NCBI GenBank assembly: GCA_022036555.1
Contig: CM039119.1
Coordinates: forward strand, 40,954,858-41,018,857
Direction of reading: 5' to 3'
Origin: Microstegium vimineum
Taxonomy: Eukaryota > Streptophyta > Magnoliopsida > Poales > Poaceae
DNA length: 64,000 nucleotides
The notes below the pieces were generated by a model. That model did no database searches. It saw only the letters and a program-made list of their open reading frames with translations, and was not told where the DNA came from. This document shows positions 11,352 through 22,407 of this stretch, piece by piece. Position 1 is the first letter of the stretch. Each line of letters begins with the position of its first letter. The translations under genes were made by a program, and so were the position numbers.

Positions 11352-12906
11352 TCATTGGAGGTTAAAGTATTGAATTAGAGTAGATATGTTCTCACCCATA
11401 GCGGCATTCTCTTCTTGTATTTCCTGCATGGTGATGGCGTGGTCCTGGTTCCACTTCTCTTGCTGCTCTAGTAGTTGGGTGTGTCGAGCTTGTGTCTCTT
11501 GGATGGCGAGGAGGTTGCTGTTGGTGCGGGCGTAGAAAGCGTCGGTCTCATGGTAATAATCTCCGGTGAATGCATATGTGGCGTTGGAGCCTCGACCTAC
11601 ATCAAAGTGAGGCTGGGTTCTGGACCCTGATGCCTAGTAAGGGTTAGTGGAATACCTTCTAGATTGGTAGGGTCTGTTTTCCCATTGTTGGTCCTACCCT
11701 TCTGGCCATTCTTCCTGAACTAGTTCCTTCTGTCGAGTGTATTGCCCCCATGGATCCCTAAGGATGCGAGGGTTGTAATCATTATAACTGATGTGTGCCG
11801 GCTCCTCTGGACCTGGATCGGCTCCGTGCCATGTACGTTCTTGATGACTGGCCATCCTTTCGGAGGCCACACGCTGTGGTGCCCTTTGATTCACTGGCTC
11901 TGCTTCAATTTCAATCAAATAACTTTGGACAGTGCAGAGCCCAAGGCCCGGGTTAGGTAACCGGACCTTGCCCTTATCATAAAGCATATACATAATATCA
12001 TGTTCTTTCTTTAACATTCTTCCTTGTCTAAATGAGTCATAGCCATAATAAGGTCGGAACTCATCAATGAAATCAAGTGGCGAGCCTTCTAATAATTTCA
12101 TGTTTGTGGCTAGACGGGTGATCAAAGATGTGCAACCGACAGGTCCTAGCAGGTTTGGTGTGCTAAGCCAATGTGCAACTAATAAAGTTACAGGCGAACC
12201 ATGCACTTTATTAATAGCAGCAAAAAGAAGTTGCAGATCTCCTACTCTTACCTTCCTAATGTCATCTCTAGGGAACAGAACAAATCCTATCCATTTATGA
12301 AACATACGAAGTGTGGGATGCTCTATGTCACTAGTTCGGGGTTGTAAAAAGTGTTGGTCTCTAGAAATTTCCCGCCAGAACTGGTGTTTATCAAAATTTG
12401 TAAGATCAGCATCTAAGTCTAGGATAGCTCTTGGAGAGAAACCGAGGTGGTTACTCAACTCCCTCCATGACAACAAAATTTTGTTTGAATAACCAAAAAC
12501 CGATCCCGCCCTCACTTAATTGTAAGGTGCAAAGAAATTCAATGGTTAAAAGACGGGATCCTAATTCGGTTACGTTCCAAAAGTTTGTCCACCCAATCAT
12601 TTGAAAAATAAGATCAAGTTCAAAGTCCATACTTGTGTCTTCTAGCAGGGTAGGATCGATGGTGGGTGTGTGGATGAAATCTTTGTTTTTCAGCTTCTGG
12701 AAGACTTGTTTCTCTCGCTGGGAAATTAGTCCAAGGTCACTTGTTTTCATAAGGACCTTTCTTGTATTACCTGATGATGATGATGGTGTTTGTTCGGCCG
12801 ACGTATTGATGCTCATGTCGGAACAATGAGAGGAGAGCCGGGATGAATGCCTTGTCCCAACACTCTTCAAGGCTTCCTTGGCGGCTCTTGCGGCTTTCTT
12901 AAACAT
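11352..12906 (-). pseudogene. ATHILA-type ORF (PF03078) downstream of protease
   Basis: The gene starts with ATG at 12906 (MFKKAARAAKEALKSVG). It matches the Athila ORF-1 family: DFIHTPTIDPTLLED, IGWTNFWNVTELGSRLLTIE, then after a frameshift near 12480 LSNHLGFSPRAILDLD and HQFWREISRD. The C-terminal part (to the TGA at 11352) is a Gln/Glu-rich coiled coil (QETQARHTQLLEQQEKW). In-frame TAG codons at 11694-11696 and 11634-11636 interrupt it where Gln would fit. The role of this Athila protein is not established; in other Athila elements this position holds an env-like gene. Its own TATA box lies upstream at 13251-13260. Confidence 0.7.
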
Positions 12907-13765
12907 CCTGCAAAACTTGATGACAAAAACACGTGGAGAATGTGAGATGGTTAGTGGTTAGCTGTCCAGATGTCAGCCGTTCGGGGGTTAGTCGTTCAAG
13001 ACAAAATTTTATTGAAAATTTCAGCAGCACTTCCCCCTAAACAAAATTTAGTTACGCTTGGACAGCGTGATCACTGTCTTCTAAATGATTCCTACTTCTC
13101 ACTTCTCTCTTCAAAACTCTTTCTATTCTTCTCTTCCTTCCCACTCTCTTCTTCCTTCTCTCAAAAGAGTAGAACTACTGAAACTCGGAAACTCGGAGTT
13201 GGAGGTGTTTTCTGGAGTGTGTGTGGTGTGAAGAAGAGGCTAGAGGAGGAAATTTATAGGAGGTGAAGGGGTCAGGGCGGGTGCCCTAGTGGCATGGGCG
13301 GCCGCCCCACACTAGGCCCCAAAATGGCTGAGGTTTGGTTTGCTCCTCACATGCTATGTCTTCATGCAAAATTATTGGTCGTGGGTGGAATTTGGACGGT
13401 GGAAGATGTCTGGTGTTTGTGATGGGTGTAAGTGGATGAAATTATGTGATGTATGTGAGGTGAAGTCTATGACATGTGGGACCAAAGGGTATGGGTCATG
13501 CTTCTACAAACATGGTAAATAAAATGCAGGAATAAAAACTTACTAAGAATGATTAAACAAAATTATTTTTATGCCACCACTATAATTAATAAATATGAGT
13601 TGTTACACACCATAGAGATTATTTATGTGGGGCTTTTGGATATTATAAAAGTAAACATGATTAATGCAAGAATTAAATATGCAAGCGATATGGATAAATA
13701 CCGAGTTACCTTCCGACGAGGGTTCGAGATTTTAGAGTCCCCCAAACTGGACCTCCAAATTAATT
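12907..13765 (-). other. Spacer with internal promoter of the ATHILA ORF
   Basis: This stretch between the protease stop and the ATHILA ORF has no coding signal. A pyrimidine-rich leader (13070-13160) lies between the TATA box and the ATG. Confidence 0.5.
13251..13260 (-). promoter_or_regulatory. Internal TATA box
   Basis: CCTATAAATT on the minus strand lies about 345 bp upstream of the ATHILA ORF start and is followed by a CT/CA-rich leader. This suggests the ORF has its own transcript rather than being read from the LTR. Confidence 0.5.
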
Positions 13766-14662
13766 TCACTCTTCTAATGTATTCATCTCCAGAGGTGATG
13801 TCTCTGGTGATTCTTCTTCATGAACTTCCTTCACTGTGGGTTTGTTTTCTTGTCTAGGATTGAATGTGAAGCGTTCATCTTGACCGTTTATGTTGAACTT
13901 AATTTCTCCCTTTCCAACATCGATGTGGGCATTGGCGGTGCTCAGGAATGGTCTTCCAAGGATGATGGACACCTTTGAGTCAGGGCTCATGTCCAATACC
14001 ACGAAGTCTACTGGCACAAAGAAATCTCTTATCTTGACTGGAATGTTTTCAGCAACGCCCAATGGGTATCGAATTGTTTGATCTGCTAGTTGTAAGCACA
14101 TTGATGTTGGTTCTAATGTTGCATAATCAAGCTTCTTGTAGACTGACGAAGGCATCACACTGACACTTGCTCCAAGATCACAAAGTGCATTGTTGAAGTG
14201 TTGGTTCCCGATCGAGCAATCAATAGTGGGGTATCCTGGATCCTTCTTCTTTTTTGGTGACTTGTTCAGGATGGCCGCACTACATTCTTCTGTTAGCTTG
14301 GTCACCTCAGTGGATGGCAGTGGTCTCTTCTTGTTAAGAATATCTCTGATGTACTTTGCATATGTAGGGACTTGTATGGCATCAAGTAGAGGTATGTTGA
14401 CGTATAACTTCTGGATAACCTCTACAAACTTTCCAAACTGCTCATCCGACTGCAGTCCTCTGTTTCTTCTAGGAAATGGTGAATAGTTGGTGTCATGGTA
14501 ATCTTTTCTCATCTCTTGGATGTTTGGAGCTTGTAGCAATTCTTCTGCTTCATTGGGATTCTCTTCTTCTACTGCTACTGGTATTACCGGTGCTCTTCTT
14601 GTTCCTCTTGGGTGAGGGGGGTCTCTGGTGGATTTCCCTCCTCTTGTAGTTATATTCTTTAC
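13766..14662 (-). pseudogene. Aspartic protease region, Athila-like element
   Basis: This continues the gag frame after a single TAG at 14663. It contains the retropepsin active-site stretch ALCDLGASVSVMPSSVYKK and the downstream SIILGRPFLSTANAHIDV. The usual D-[ST]-G is DLG here, as is common in plant Athila proteases. It would mature Gag. The frame closes with a TGA at 13766, and no RT domain follows. Confidence 0.8.
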
Positions 14663-15727
14663 CTACTCAATGTTAGTGGCAACAGGCAAAACAGTAGCTA
14701 GCTCTGCTAACCTAAGCTCTACCTTTTTATTAAGAATATTTTGTTCATCAAAAGCAGATACTAGAAAATCCATTTTGTTATGTATATCTTTTAAAGAAGA
14801 TTCATTTGTATCCAGCCTTTGTTCAAGATTCGAATTAATTTTAGTTTGTTGCGCAATTAAATTCCTCAAAGTAGATTGCTTTAAAGTATTACTTGGATTC
14901 ATACCTTTGCTATTGGGTTGACTTGGAGTAGGTTGATGTGGGCATTTGTATGCCGTTTCAATGGCCCTTTGATCTTCTTTATATTTGGCCCTCTGGTCAA
15001 GCCAATGGAGTAAATCATCCATCTTGGTTGATAGTGCATTTACTTCCTCGGGTATTTCTTTTGTTTGGTGACAATGTTGAACTTTTTCTTGGGACCAGCT
15101 TTGGTTTTCTGCTATCATTTCCATAAGTATCTCTGCTTTTCCAAGTGTAAGTTCCAAAAATGATCCTCCAGCAGATGCATCTAGGCACTCACAAGCCTTC
15201 TGAGTTAATCCATGGTAAAGGGTCTGCATGAGTAACCATCCTGCCATTCCATGATGAGGACAATCTGATAGGTATCCTTGGAAACGCTCCCATGCTTCTC
15301 GAATGGTTTCTGATTTCTGCTGTTGAAAATTGGCAATCCTTCCTCTTAAGGCATTGGTTTTGCCTATAGGGAAGAACTTTGCTAGAAAGGCATTTGAACA
15401 GTTTGCCCAAGTGTTGATATCTTCTTTGTTGGTGTAGAACCACTTCCTTGCTCTTCCCATAAGTGAGAATGGAAAGAGGCGAAGCAGTATGATGTCTTGG
15501 GTGATTCCGTTGATGATGATTGTGCTTCCGATCTCTAAGAAATTCTGCAAATGTGCACTAGCATCTTCATGTGCCTTTCCACTGAATTGTGTAGCTTGCA
15601 CCATATTGATGAGGCTTGGCTTGAGTTCAAATTCAAGATCTTCTCCTTCTTTTGTCTCAAGTACCGGACCAGCGCGAATATTCTCAATGCTTGGAGCAGA
15701 GAATTCTCGCAAGGTCTTTTGTGCCAT
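14663..15727 (-). pseudogene. gag, Athila-like element
   Basis: This is a 354-codon frame with Retrotrans_gag features: FLEIGSTIIINGITQDIILL, LRLFPFSLMGRARKWFYT, FFPIGKTNALRGRIANFQQQ and ETIREAWERFQGYLSDCPHH. It ends in a TAG at 14663-14665, after which the same frame runs on into the protease. The stop sits in a conserved linker (NIE*VKNITTRGG) where Gln is usual. I see no zinc knuckle. Apart from this TAG the gag-protease frame is open. Confidence 0.8.
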
Positions 15728-15977
15728 AGCTTCAGAAATTGGTGACTAGCTTCTTCTTTCTTGATTTCTTTGATTCTAATGATGAAGAGTCGAATGTATC
15801 AAAGTCAATCATGTAATACCCTGTATAGAAATATAAGCATAAAAAACAACAGGGGTTATCTTGCCAAAGTAGAGGTGCCTTGTTATAAGGTTCTCATTTG
15901 AGTAGCTGTTTATGCAATTTTTCTCCATAGTCTAATTCTAATATAAATCTATATTCTATGCGTACCGATGTTTTATC

Positions 15978-15995
15978 TCCCCGGCAACGGCGCCA
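15978..15995 (-). promoter_or_regulatory. Primer-binding site (tRNA-Asp type)
   Basis: The minus strand reads TGGCGCCGTTGCCGGGGA, a few bases after the LTR end, the classical Asp-tRNA-type site of Athila and related elements. It fixes the element's orientation. Confidence 0.85.
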
Positions 15996-16003
15996 GAAAT
16001 GCT

Positions 16004-17491
16004 TGTTCACACTTCTAACACCACTTTGAATACTAGGTTGTCATCCCCAGCATGGCGCTAGAAGTGTGCGGTGGTATTTATGAATGTAAAGGCTCTCTAG
16101 AAAATATATTTATTCTATCCGCAAGCGCACAGATAAAATACCAATTGTAGCACTTCACCAGGAAGTAATTCTAGGTATCGTTTATTTATAATTTTGCTAA
16201 AGGAAAGGCAAACATTGGTGGCATGAACTAACAAGGGTTTAGACTAGAAATGTACTTGCAAAACATGATTACTTATGAGAAAGCTCAATCACATAGTCAC
16301 TTGCTTCGGCTGGGGGTAAGCCATAATAATAATAAAGATATTGAAGTGTAAGCTCAAAGATAAATAACACAGAGATTAGAGATAGACTACTCCATATAAA
16401 TGTAAGGTGACGTCGGACTATTAAGAGAATAACTTCTAAGTGTATTCTAATCTATTAAGTCATAATCTACTCTAGCACATATACAATCATATATAGCATA
16501 AAGAACTCTTCATCTATGTATAAGGAACATCGCTAAAGTAAGCCAGGATATAACAAGACTTACTTCGCAATACAAATTCTTCCTGTCCTACCAACGGGGG
16601 GTGGACTATGTAAGAATCAATGGAACTGTCACTTCCATGAACTACCACGCGACCCGACCAATAGGATACATCTGCAGGTAAATAGCGTCTAAGCACCACG
16701 CTTACATGTGATCTACCACTTAACTCCCCTAGGGAAAGAGCTAAGCGCTTTGCCAACTCATACATAAACTCATTATCAATCATAACTATATCAAGTATAG
16801 AACTAGAAAAAACTAAGAACATAATAAATAGAAACATAATGATATTAAGAATAAAGTCATAGAGAAAGATACAAGATAATACCAATCTTTATGATGAAGA
16901 TCCGAAATCCTGAGCGTGATGCTCTACTTCTCTAAATCTATCTAATCAATCCTATAGAACTTGAAGGAATTGGGAGTAGCTATTCTAATTCTCTGGTGGA
17001 GAGAGGGATATGAAACTCTAGTTTTGATGGCTTCCTCTAATAATGATTTCTCCTCCTCCTCAGGGGTGGCAGGGCCTTCATTATATAGCCTCCTCAAATG
17101 AACGTGGACCGTCGGATCAAACCGACCTTAATTGAGTGGTTTAGATTCATCCTCAAAGGCGGTTAGGCATGATCCTTGAACTTCACTGTGATTGGACATA
17201 GGGGCAGGGCGGGCTCCCTGGGTGTGGACCCAGTTGGCCTCCGGCTCAGTCCAGTCTCTTCTAGAGTCTTCCTGAGTATTCTTTTCTTGTGCGGAGGTCC
17301 TTTCTCTCTATGTAAACATGACATGTGGACCTTCTTTGGTTCTTTTCCTGATAACTCCCTATAAAAACATAAACTCATCAAAACTCGTGGAAATCTATCA
17401 GTTAGACCCCCTAAGTCTATGGTGATGATTCAATCAAGTCCTTTTTAGCTCTTGTTGACATATAGAAATTGATACTTAACGACCGTCAACA
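16004..17491 (-). repeat. 5' LTR of the Athila-like element
   Basis: It runs TGTTCACACTTC to CCGTCAACA on the plus strand, exactly 1488 bp like its partner. The minus-strand TATA box (CTATATAA) is at 17081-17088. It would drive gag-protease transcription leftwards. Confidence 0.85.
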
Positions 17492-17496
17492 TTGGA
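17492..17496. repeat. TSD TTGGA, right copy
   Basis: Matches 7605-7609. Confidence 0.85.
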
Positions 17497-18215
17497 CACT
17501 TATAATAATATATTCCTATTGCCCTTGTACTTGGTTGGAGGAGGGGTGTCGTGTCGGCCCTTCATTGCACCGACGGAGAACACGGGGGGGGGGGGGGGTC
17601 CGGTTGAGCCAACAGTAGGATAGAGGCATGGGTGTCCACTGTACTGTTGGCGGGTACACCGTTGTACTTCTCGCTAATTCTTTTTGTATGTGGCAGATTC
17701 CTTCATACCGGGCCAATGGATGTCGTTACCCTGTGGGTCCTCCGTACCCGATGTCCCCTTGTTCGGAGAGTTCTTGTAGGGGCCGGGGGCGTATGAGACT
17801 GGCTCTGCTTCCGCGAGAGGCATGATGCCTATTTGCCCTGCTCCGTCCCGTCCTGATTGGGGAACTCGACATGTCTTCGTTCGGGCAGGGGCCAGAGCGT
17901 TATCCTGAGCACCGGATTATACAGGGTGTACGATTCTACGTGGTTCTATACCTTCATTCTTATATCGTGGAGGATGCACCGTCAGTGGCTAAGAGTGGCG
18001 GCTGCTTTCTTCAGGACGGGGGTAGATGGGTCATATCTATACCTCCGACGTCCCTCACGTCTTTTGCGGGTCGTGGAACTGCCTCGCTTTCTGCGTCGGG
18101 CGAGGCAGAGACACGTCTGCCCGGGGCATGTCTGCCCACCTGGGCTGGCTAGGTTGTGAGCCCCGCGCCTCTCCCTTCATGGGCCTGCGACGACTTGGCT
18201 TTGATGGGCCTCTCA
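17497..18215 (-). repeat. 5' LTR of TAT-like element, part 2
   Basis: This is the continuation of the interrupted LTR. It probably ends at GGGCCTCTCA (18215), giving a TG start on the minus strand; the next five bases, GATGA, would be one TSD copy, whose partner lies outside the window. It includes a long G-run near 17583-17598 and GC-rich open frames that match no family. Confidence 0.5.
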
Positions 18216-21200
18216 GATGATTATCGATAAGTCTTTAGTTGTTGATTGTTTTTGAAAGATTTTCATAAAATTAGGTCTCCAACAATTAGTAAACATAACT
18301 TCAGGTTTATAACTTCAAGTTACTCCTCTCATTTTAAAAATATCTAGCATATGCTCCGCTTCATGCTTCACAAGAGCATTAGTCAAAAACTATTGTTTGA
18401 TTTAGTGTGTGATATTATTCCTGCTTCAAGCTTCAAGGAAATATTTTCTTTAGATCATTTTCCTTCTATGGAAATAATATTTGGCATTAAGAATAGGCTT
18501 TCTCTCCCCCTAATGCCAATATTAGATCTTTCATAACATACTTCAAAAGGTATCCCCTATCATGGGCTTAAAATAATTGAAATTCACATATCTCCAACTA
18601 CAGGTAGAGGCCCATTCATATATGTTATGATAAAATTTTCTGGGAAATATTCACACACATATTTAAACATGGGGGTATTAAGTAAATACAGTTGTTTATA
18701 GCCTAAAAATGATCAAATACTCATACATAAAAATGAATAATATACTTCAAATGTATAAAATACGCAACATTCAAATTCACATGAAATTTCTTCTAGAATT
18801 TTCTAATTACCATTAATGCAAACAAATTCATAAATGCATTTTCTTCATAAATCCCAAATCATCATAAGTATGTTATCTACTATCTTAATTCCACAATTAT
18901 TCACCCCATCAAATGGGTTAGTCTCTATTGAGCTAATTTCATATTAACTCTCGCCCTGATCTCAAACTGCTTGACCTTAGATCAATCATATTACTTATGC
19001 ATGCAATGCATTAGAAAGCAACATATTCATTATTTCAATAAAAATTATTTTGACATAACATGCTAGATAGTCAATTTAATTGCAAGGGGAAAATTAGTAG
19101 CTACAAGCTACAAACATAGCTTCCATGCTAATATGTATGTACGAGGGGAGATAGTTGTAGCTCAATGGGAGCACAATATAGTGATACACATTCATATGTA
19201 ATGTGGAATATTGGTATTCAATCCAACAAAATAGATAATAACAAATACAAAGCTACAAGCTTCACTTAAAGATAGATTTAGTTTTATTATGCCTATTAAA
19301 TATATATTACCCACATTTTCTTATGCCTTTACCCAAAATTCCTCCCCCTTTTTATGTCATAATTACTCCAAGTAGAAATATGCTTCATGCATCATACTTT
19401 TAGTATTCAATGGTTGTGGCATGAAATTCATATATTTAGTCTATTATTCAGTGTACACAATAATATATTTGGGTAAAACATAAACTTCTTATTTTTTTAA
19501 TACTAATATAGTTCAATTGTTCATTTTTTTTAGAAAAATTAGTTTCCCTTCTACCTACATGGCAGTATTGCACAAAGAACTATAAACTTCATGGCTAATT
19601 AAGGTTTCTTTGTGGATAAAATTAATACAAAACTTATTTATATAGGCAAAAAAAAATGGCAATTGTTTATATGTGAAACATATAAATCTAATTTGTTCCA
19701 TGCAAAATTAACACATATTACTTCAAGTAAGAATTGCAACTAAGAATATTAAATACTTCATATTAGTATTCAAACTAATAAAGTAACCATTAACTCTTCT
19801 ATGAGTTTAGATAATTCACTTAATTCAACTGGAATTAAAACTTAATGCACCACCGTTACTACTAATACTTATAGATAATATAAGTTTAAATACAATATAA
19901 GTATGTTAGCACATGATTTAAATTCTTCTTCGAGAAACCTCAAAAATTCTTATTCATTTTTATATGGCTTAGCTTCAATGCTTGACATATAGCAGCTTCA
20001 TGCATGCTTTATTTCATAGTAGTGATATGTAATCACAATCCTTCTAGGAGTGCAATATATGCAAGTCATATATCCTGGTTTATTGAGCTACCGAAAATTT
20101 CTAACTCAACTTCTATTTGAGTAATTTCTGATGATAAATTCAAATACTTCATGTATTACATTTCTCTTTGATATTCTATACTCAAGAGATATTTCTTCGA
20201 GAATATACATTGCTAAAATTTTATTTATCATTTTGTCTTCTAGACATTCAATTCAAGTAGCATTACACCACAAACTATAAGCATACAAGCTTGAAAATTC
20301 GACTTTTAATGGAATATTATATTCTATAATCATAATTTGAGAATTTTCTCATGCAGTGAGTCATACAATATATTTGTTATTTCTCTCGGCCATATACTCG
20401 TTCTAGAGAATAATCAGGAAATATATATATCATGAATTCACTACACTTCAACGGTAGCAAAATATCTTACATGGATTTAATAATGATCATAACAAATAAT
20501 TCTATCATTCAGAGTAATTCCAGGATATTTTTTCTTTCTTTCAAACATGCATATATTAACATAAATTGGATCATGTGCATATTAGTTTACTACATATAAA
20601 CAAGTGGTAAGGTGCAAAAAGATAGTAGATGATTATTCAAAATATTTTTAGAAGCATCCTAGCATTCATTAGGGTTATGATATACGTAAATTTTCAGAAT
20701 TAATACCAATTATTTATTCATCCCAAAATTTTATTATGCTAGGAAAAATAAACATGAGTCACCTAAAGATGACATAAGCCACGGTGTGATACTGACGTGA
20801 CAGAAGTGACAACATAGGCGCATGGCTACGAGCCTTCAATTTAATTCTGTCAACGACATGGCGTTATGGCTCTCGCTATAGACTGTAGCGATCGATGGGT
20901 GCGATAGTTAGCTAATGAGCGTGCAAGCTCATCGTTAAACATTTACAGGGTGCACTTCAACCATATCTGGTAGATGTTGCATGGTTTTAAAACAGGTCAT
21001 ATTGACAAAACTTCATGTTTCGCTAATAATTGGAACGACCATTATATAAATAAATAGAACACAACCATACGGGGTTGACACTCTACCCGATATACATATC
21101 TACCCGATATATATATACACGCTGCAAAATATACGTACAAATTAAAGTATTGCCAAAGCCTTCAAAATTATATCCTTCCGACACGTACGTGAGACATGAT

Positions 21201-21353
21201 AACTCACTTAACATACTTCATGTACGGGTAATCTCATATACATGCCCACGTACATATGAGCATGGCGTTCGGGCCTTCTCGATAAAAAAACACAAATTGA
21301 TCCATTAGATCTATCAGATCATACTTCATTAAGCTTCTTGCATATATGTATAT
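18216..21353. other. AT-rich region, unassigned
   Basis: About 3.1 kb with frequent TTCAT/CTTCAA motifs. I found no coding signal, no LTR ends and no tandem array. It may be the decayed interior of an old element, since it is the left flank of the CACTA insertion and was once contiguous with 48204 onwards. Confidence 0.5.
21351..21353. repeat. CACTA TSD TAT, left copy
   Basis: TAT precedes the terminus CACTACTCC; the same three bases follow the other terminus at 48201-48203. A 3-bp duplication is the hallmark of CACTA elements. Confidence 0.75.
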
Positions 21354-21373
21354 CACTACTCCAGAACATCAAA

Positions 21374-21625
21374 ACAGTGTCGGTTTAAAACCCCTCTTCA
21401 GTGGCGGTTTTTGAATCAGCACAACCATTTCAGCAGTGATGAGCCCATGACATCACTGCCGGTTATGCTAAACCGACAGTGATGGCACAAGCATCACTGC
21501 CGGTTCGTGTTACCAACCGGCAGTGATGCTTGAGCCATCACTGCTGGTTTGTGACACCAACTGACAGTGAAGGTGGGCATATCACTGTCGGTTTTAATTG
21601 AACCGGCAGTGATATTATTTTTCAA
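21374..21625. repeat. Left subterminal repeat array of CACTA
   Basis: Direct and inverted copies of CATCACTGCCGGTT/AACCGGCAGTGATG, with variants having GTCGGTTT. In En/Spm such repeats bind the element-encoded TNPA-type protein. Confidence 0.8.
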
Positions 21626-21851
21626 ATTTGTATTTTATTAATTATTTTATTTTCATATGGGGTTTAGGGTTTAGGGTTTATGGTAGAGGTGGTGGGGTGG
21701 GAGGTCGTGGAGGTGTTTGCTATCGAACCATTTGATATCGATGTGAATTGAAGGTGGTTGTGGACGAGCGACAATACAAACCCATCACACATTTATAATA
21801 ATTATTACAAAACACCCAAACAAAACTTAAAGTATCGAATTAAATGTCGCA

Positions 21852-22293
21852 TTACAATAGCCTTTTGAGGCGGTCTTTTCCGTAGTTCTTCTTGAAGTTC
21901 TCACTCTTCACAATGGCTAGAGATCCTTGCCTGTACACTATCTCGTCCAGAATAAGAGCCGCTATCTCCTCTTGAAATCCTTTTATCTCAAAATCTAGCA
22001 ACCTTTTGTGGTTCTGTTCTTTGCGCTGTAAATTGATACAAGATGATATTGAGATGCATATACGTAAGACAAAACAATAGAAAATGAGTCGCCTACAGAC
22101 CATGTCATCTCCTATTCCTAGTTTTGCGCCAAAGTAGCAAAGTGTTGCCCACATCACATAGAACCCTCATTCGTTGTTCCCCATTGGTTGCTCTAGGGTC
22201 TTGACCCCCTTCATATACTACACTTTGAATGGGGCTCTCCATTTCTTTTGCATCCTAGGCTCCACATTTGTCCAATCAGGTAACGCTTTCATT
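21852..22293 (-). pseudogene. C-terminal ULP1 (C48) exons of CACTA second gene
   Basis: The exon 22293-22101 reads KALPDWTNVEPRMQKKW, then LEQPMGNNE-stop-GFYVMWATLC. This is the ULP1 Gln/Cys region, in which the catalytic Cys should follow NNE; here the codon is TGA (22167-22169). Another in-frame stop, TAG at 22218-22220, sits where Gln fits. A 75-bp intron (22026-22100) leads to the last exon (22025-21852, RKEQNHKRLLDFEIKGF), ending in TAA. The His and Asp exon lies on the other side of the Sirevirus at 36535-36624. The family removes SUMO-like modifiers; the role in CACTA elements is not settled. Confidence 0.75.
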
Positions 22294-22402
22294 CTATGTG
22301 ACAATGTAAATGAAGTGTGAAGGCTGAGGAGATTAATTACAATATCATATGTGATTGAAAAGTGTTGTGATATTGGGTTCACTTACTTATTTAGCACCGT
22401 GA

Positions 22403-22407
22403 CAAGG
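22403..22407. repeat. TSD CAAGG, left copy
   Basis: CAAGG precedes the LTR start TGAAGAATCATGG and is repeated at 36530-36534. Confidence 0.9.

Larger units (their letters stand above)
7610..17491 (-). mobile_element. Pol-less Athila-like LTR retrotransposon
   Basis: Two 1488-bp LTRs (7610-9097 and 16004-17491) flank a minus-strand interior with a tRNA-Asp-type primer-binding site, gag, protease and an ATHILA-type ORF (PF03078). RT, RNase H and integrase are absent: the sequence passes from the protease end (13766) directly into the spacer of the downstream gene. The 5-bp TSD TTGGA is perfect. The LTRs differ at about 50 positions by eye (about 3%). The element sits in the LTR of the TAT-like element and itself carries a solo Sirevirus-like LTR (about 9115-11311). 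Confidence 0.85.

Noticed and set aside
17583..17598. Long G-run as a G-quadruplex regulatory site
   Set aside because: A simple homopolymer in decayed LTR sequence; also a common sequencing trouble spot.
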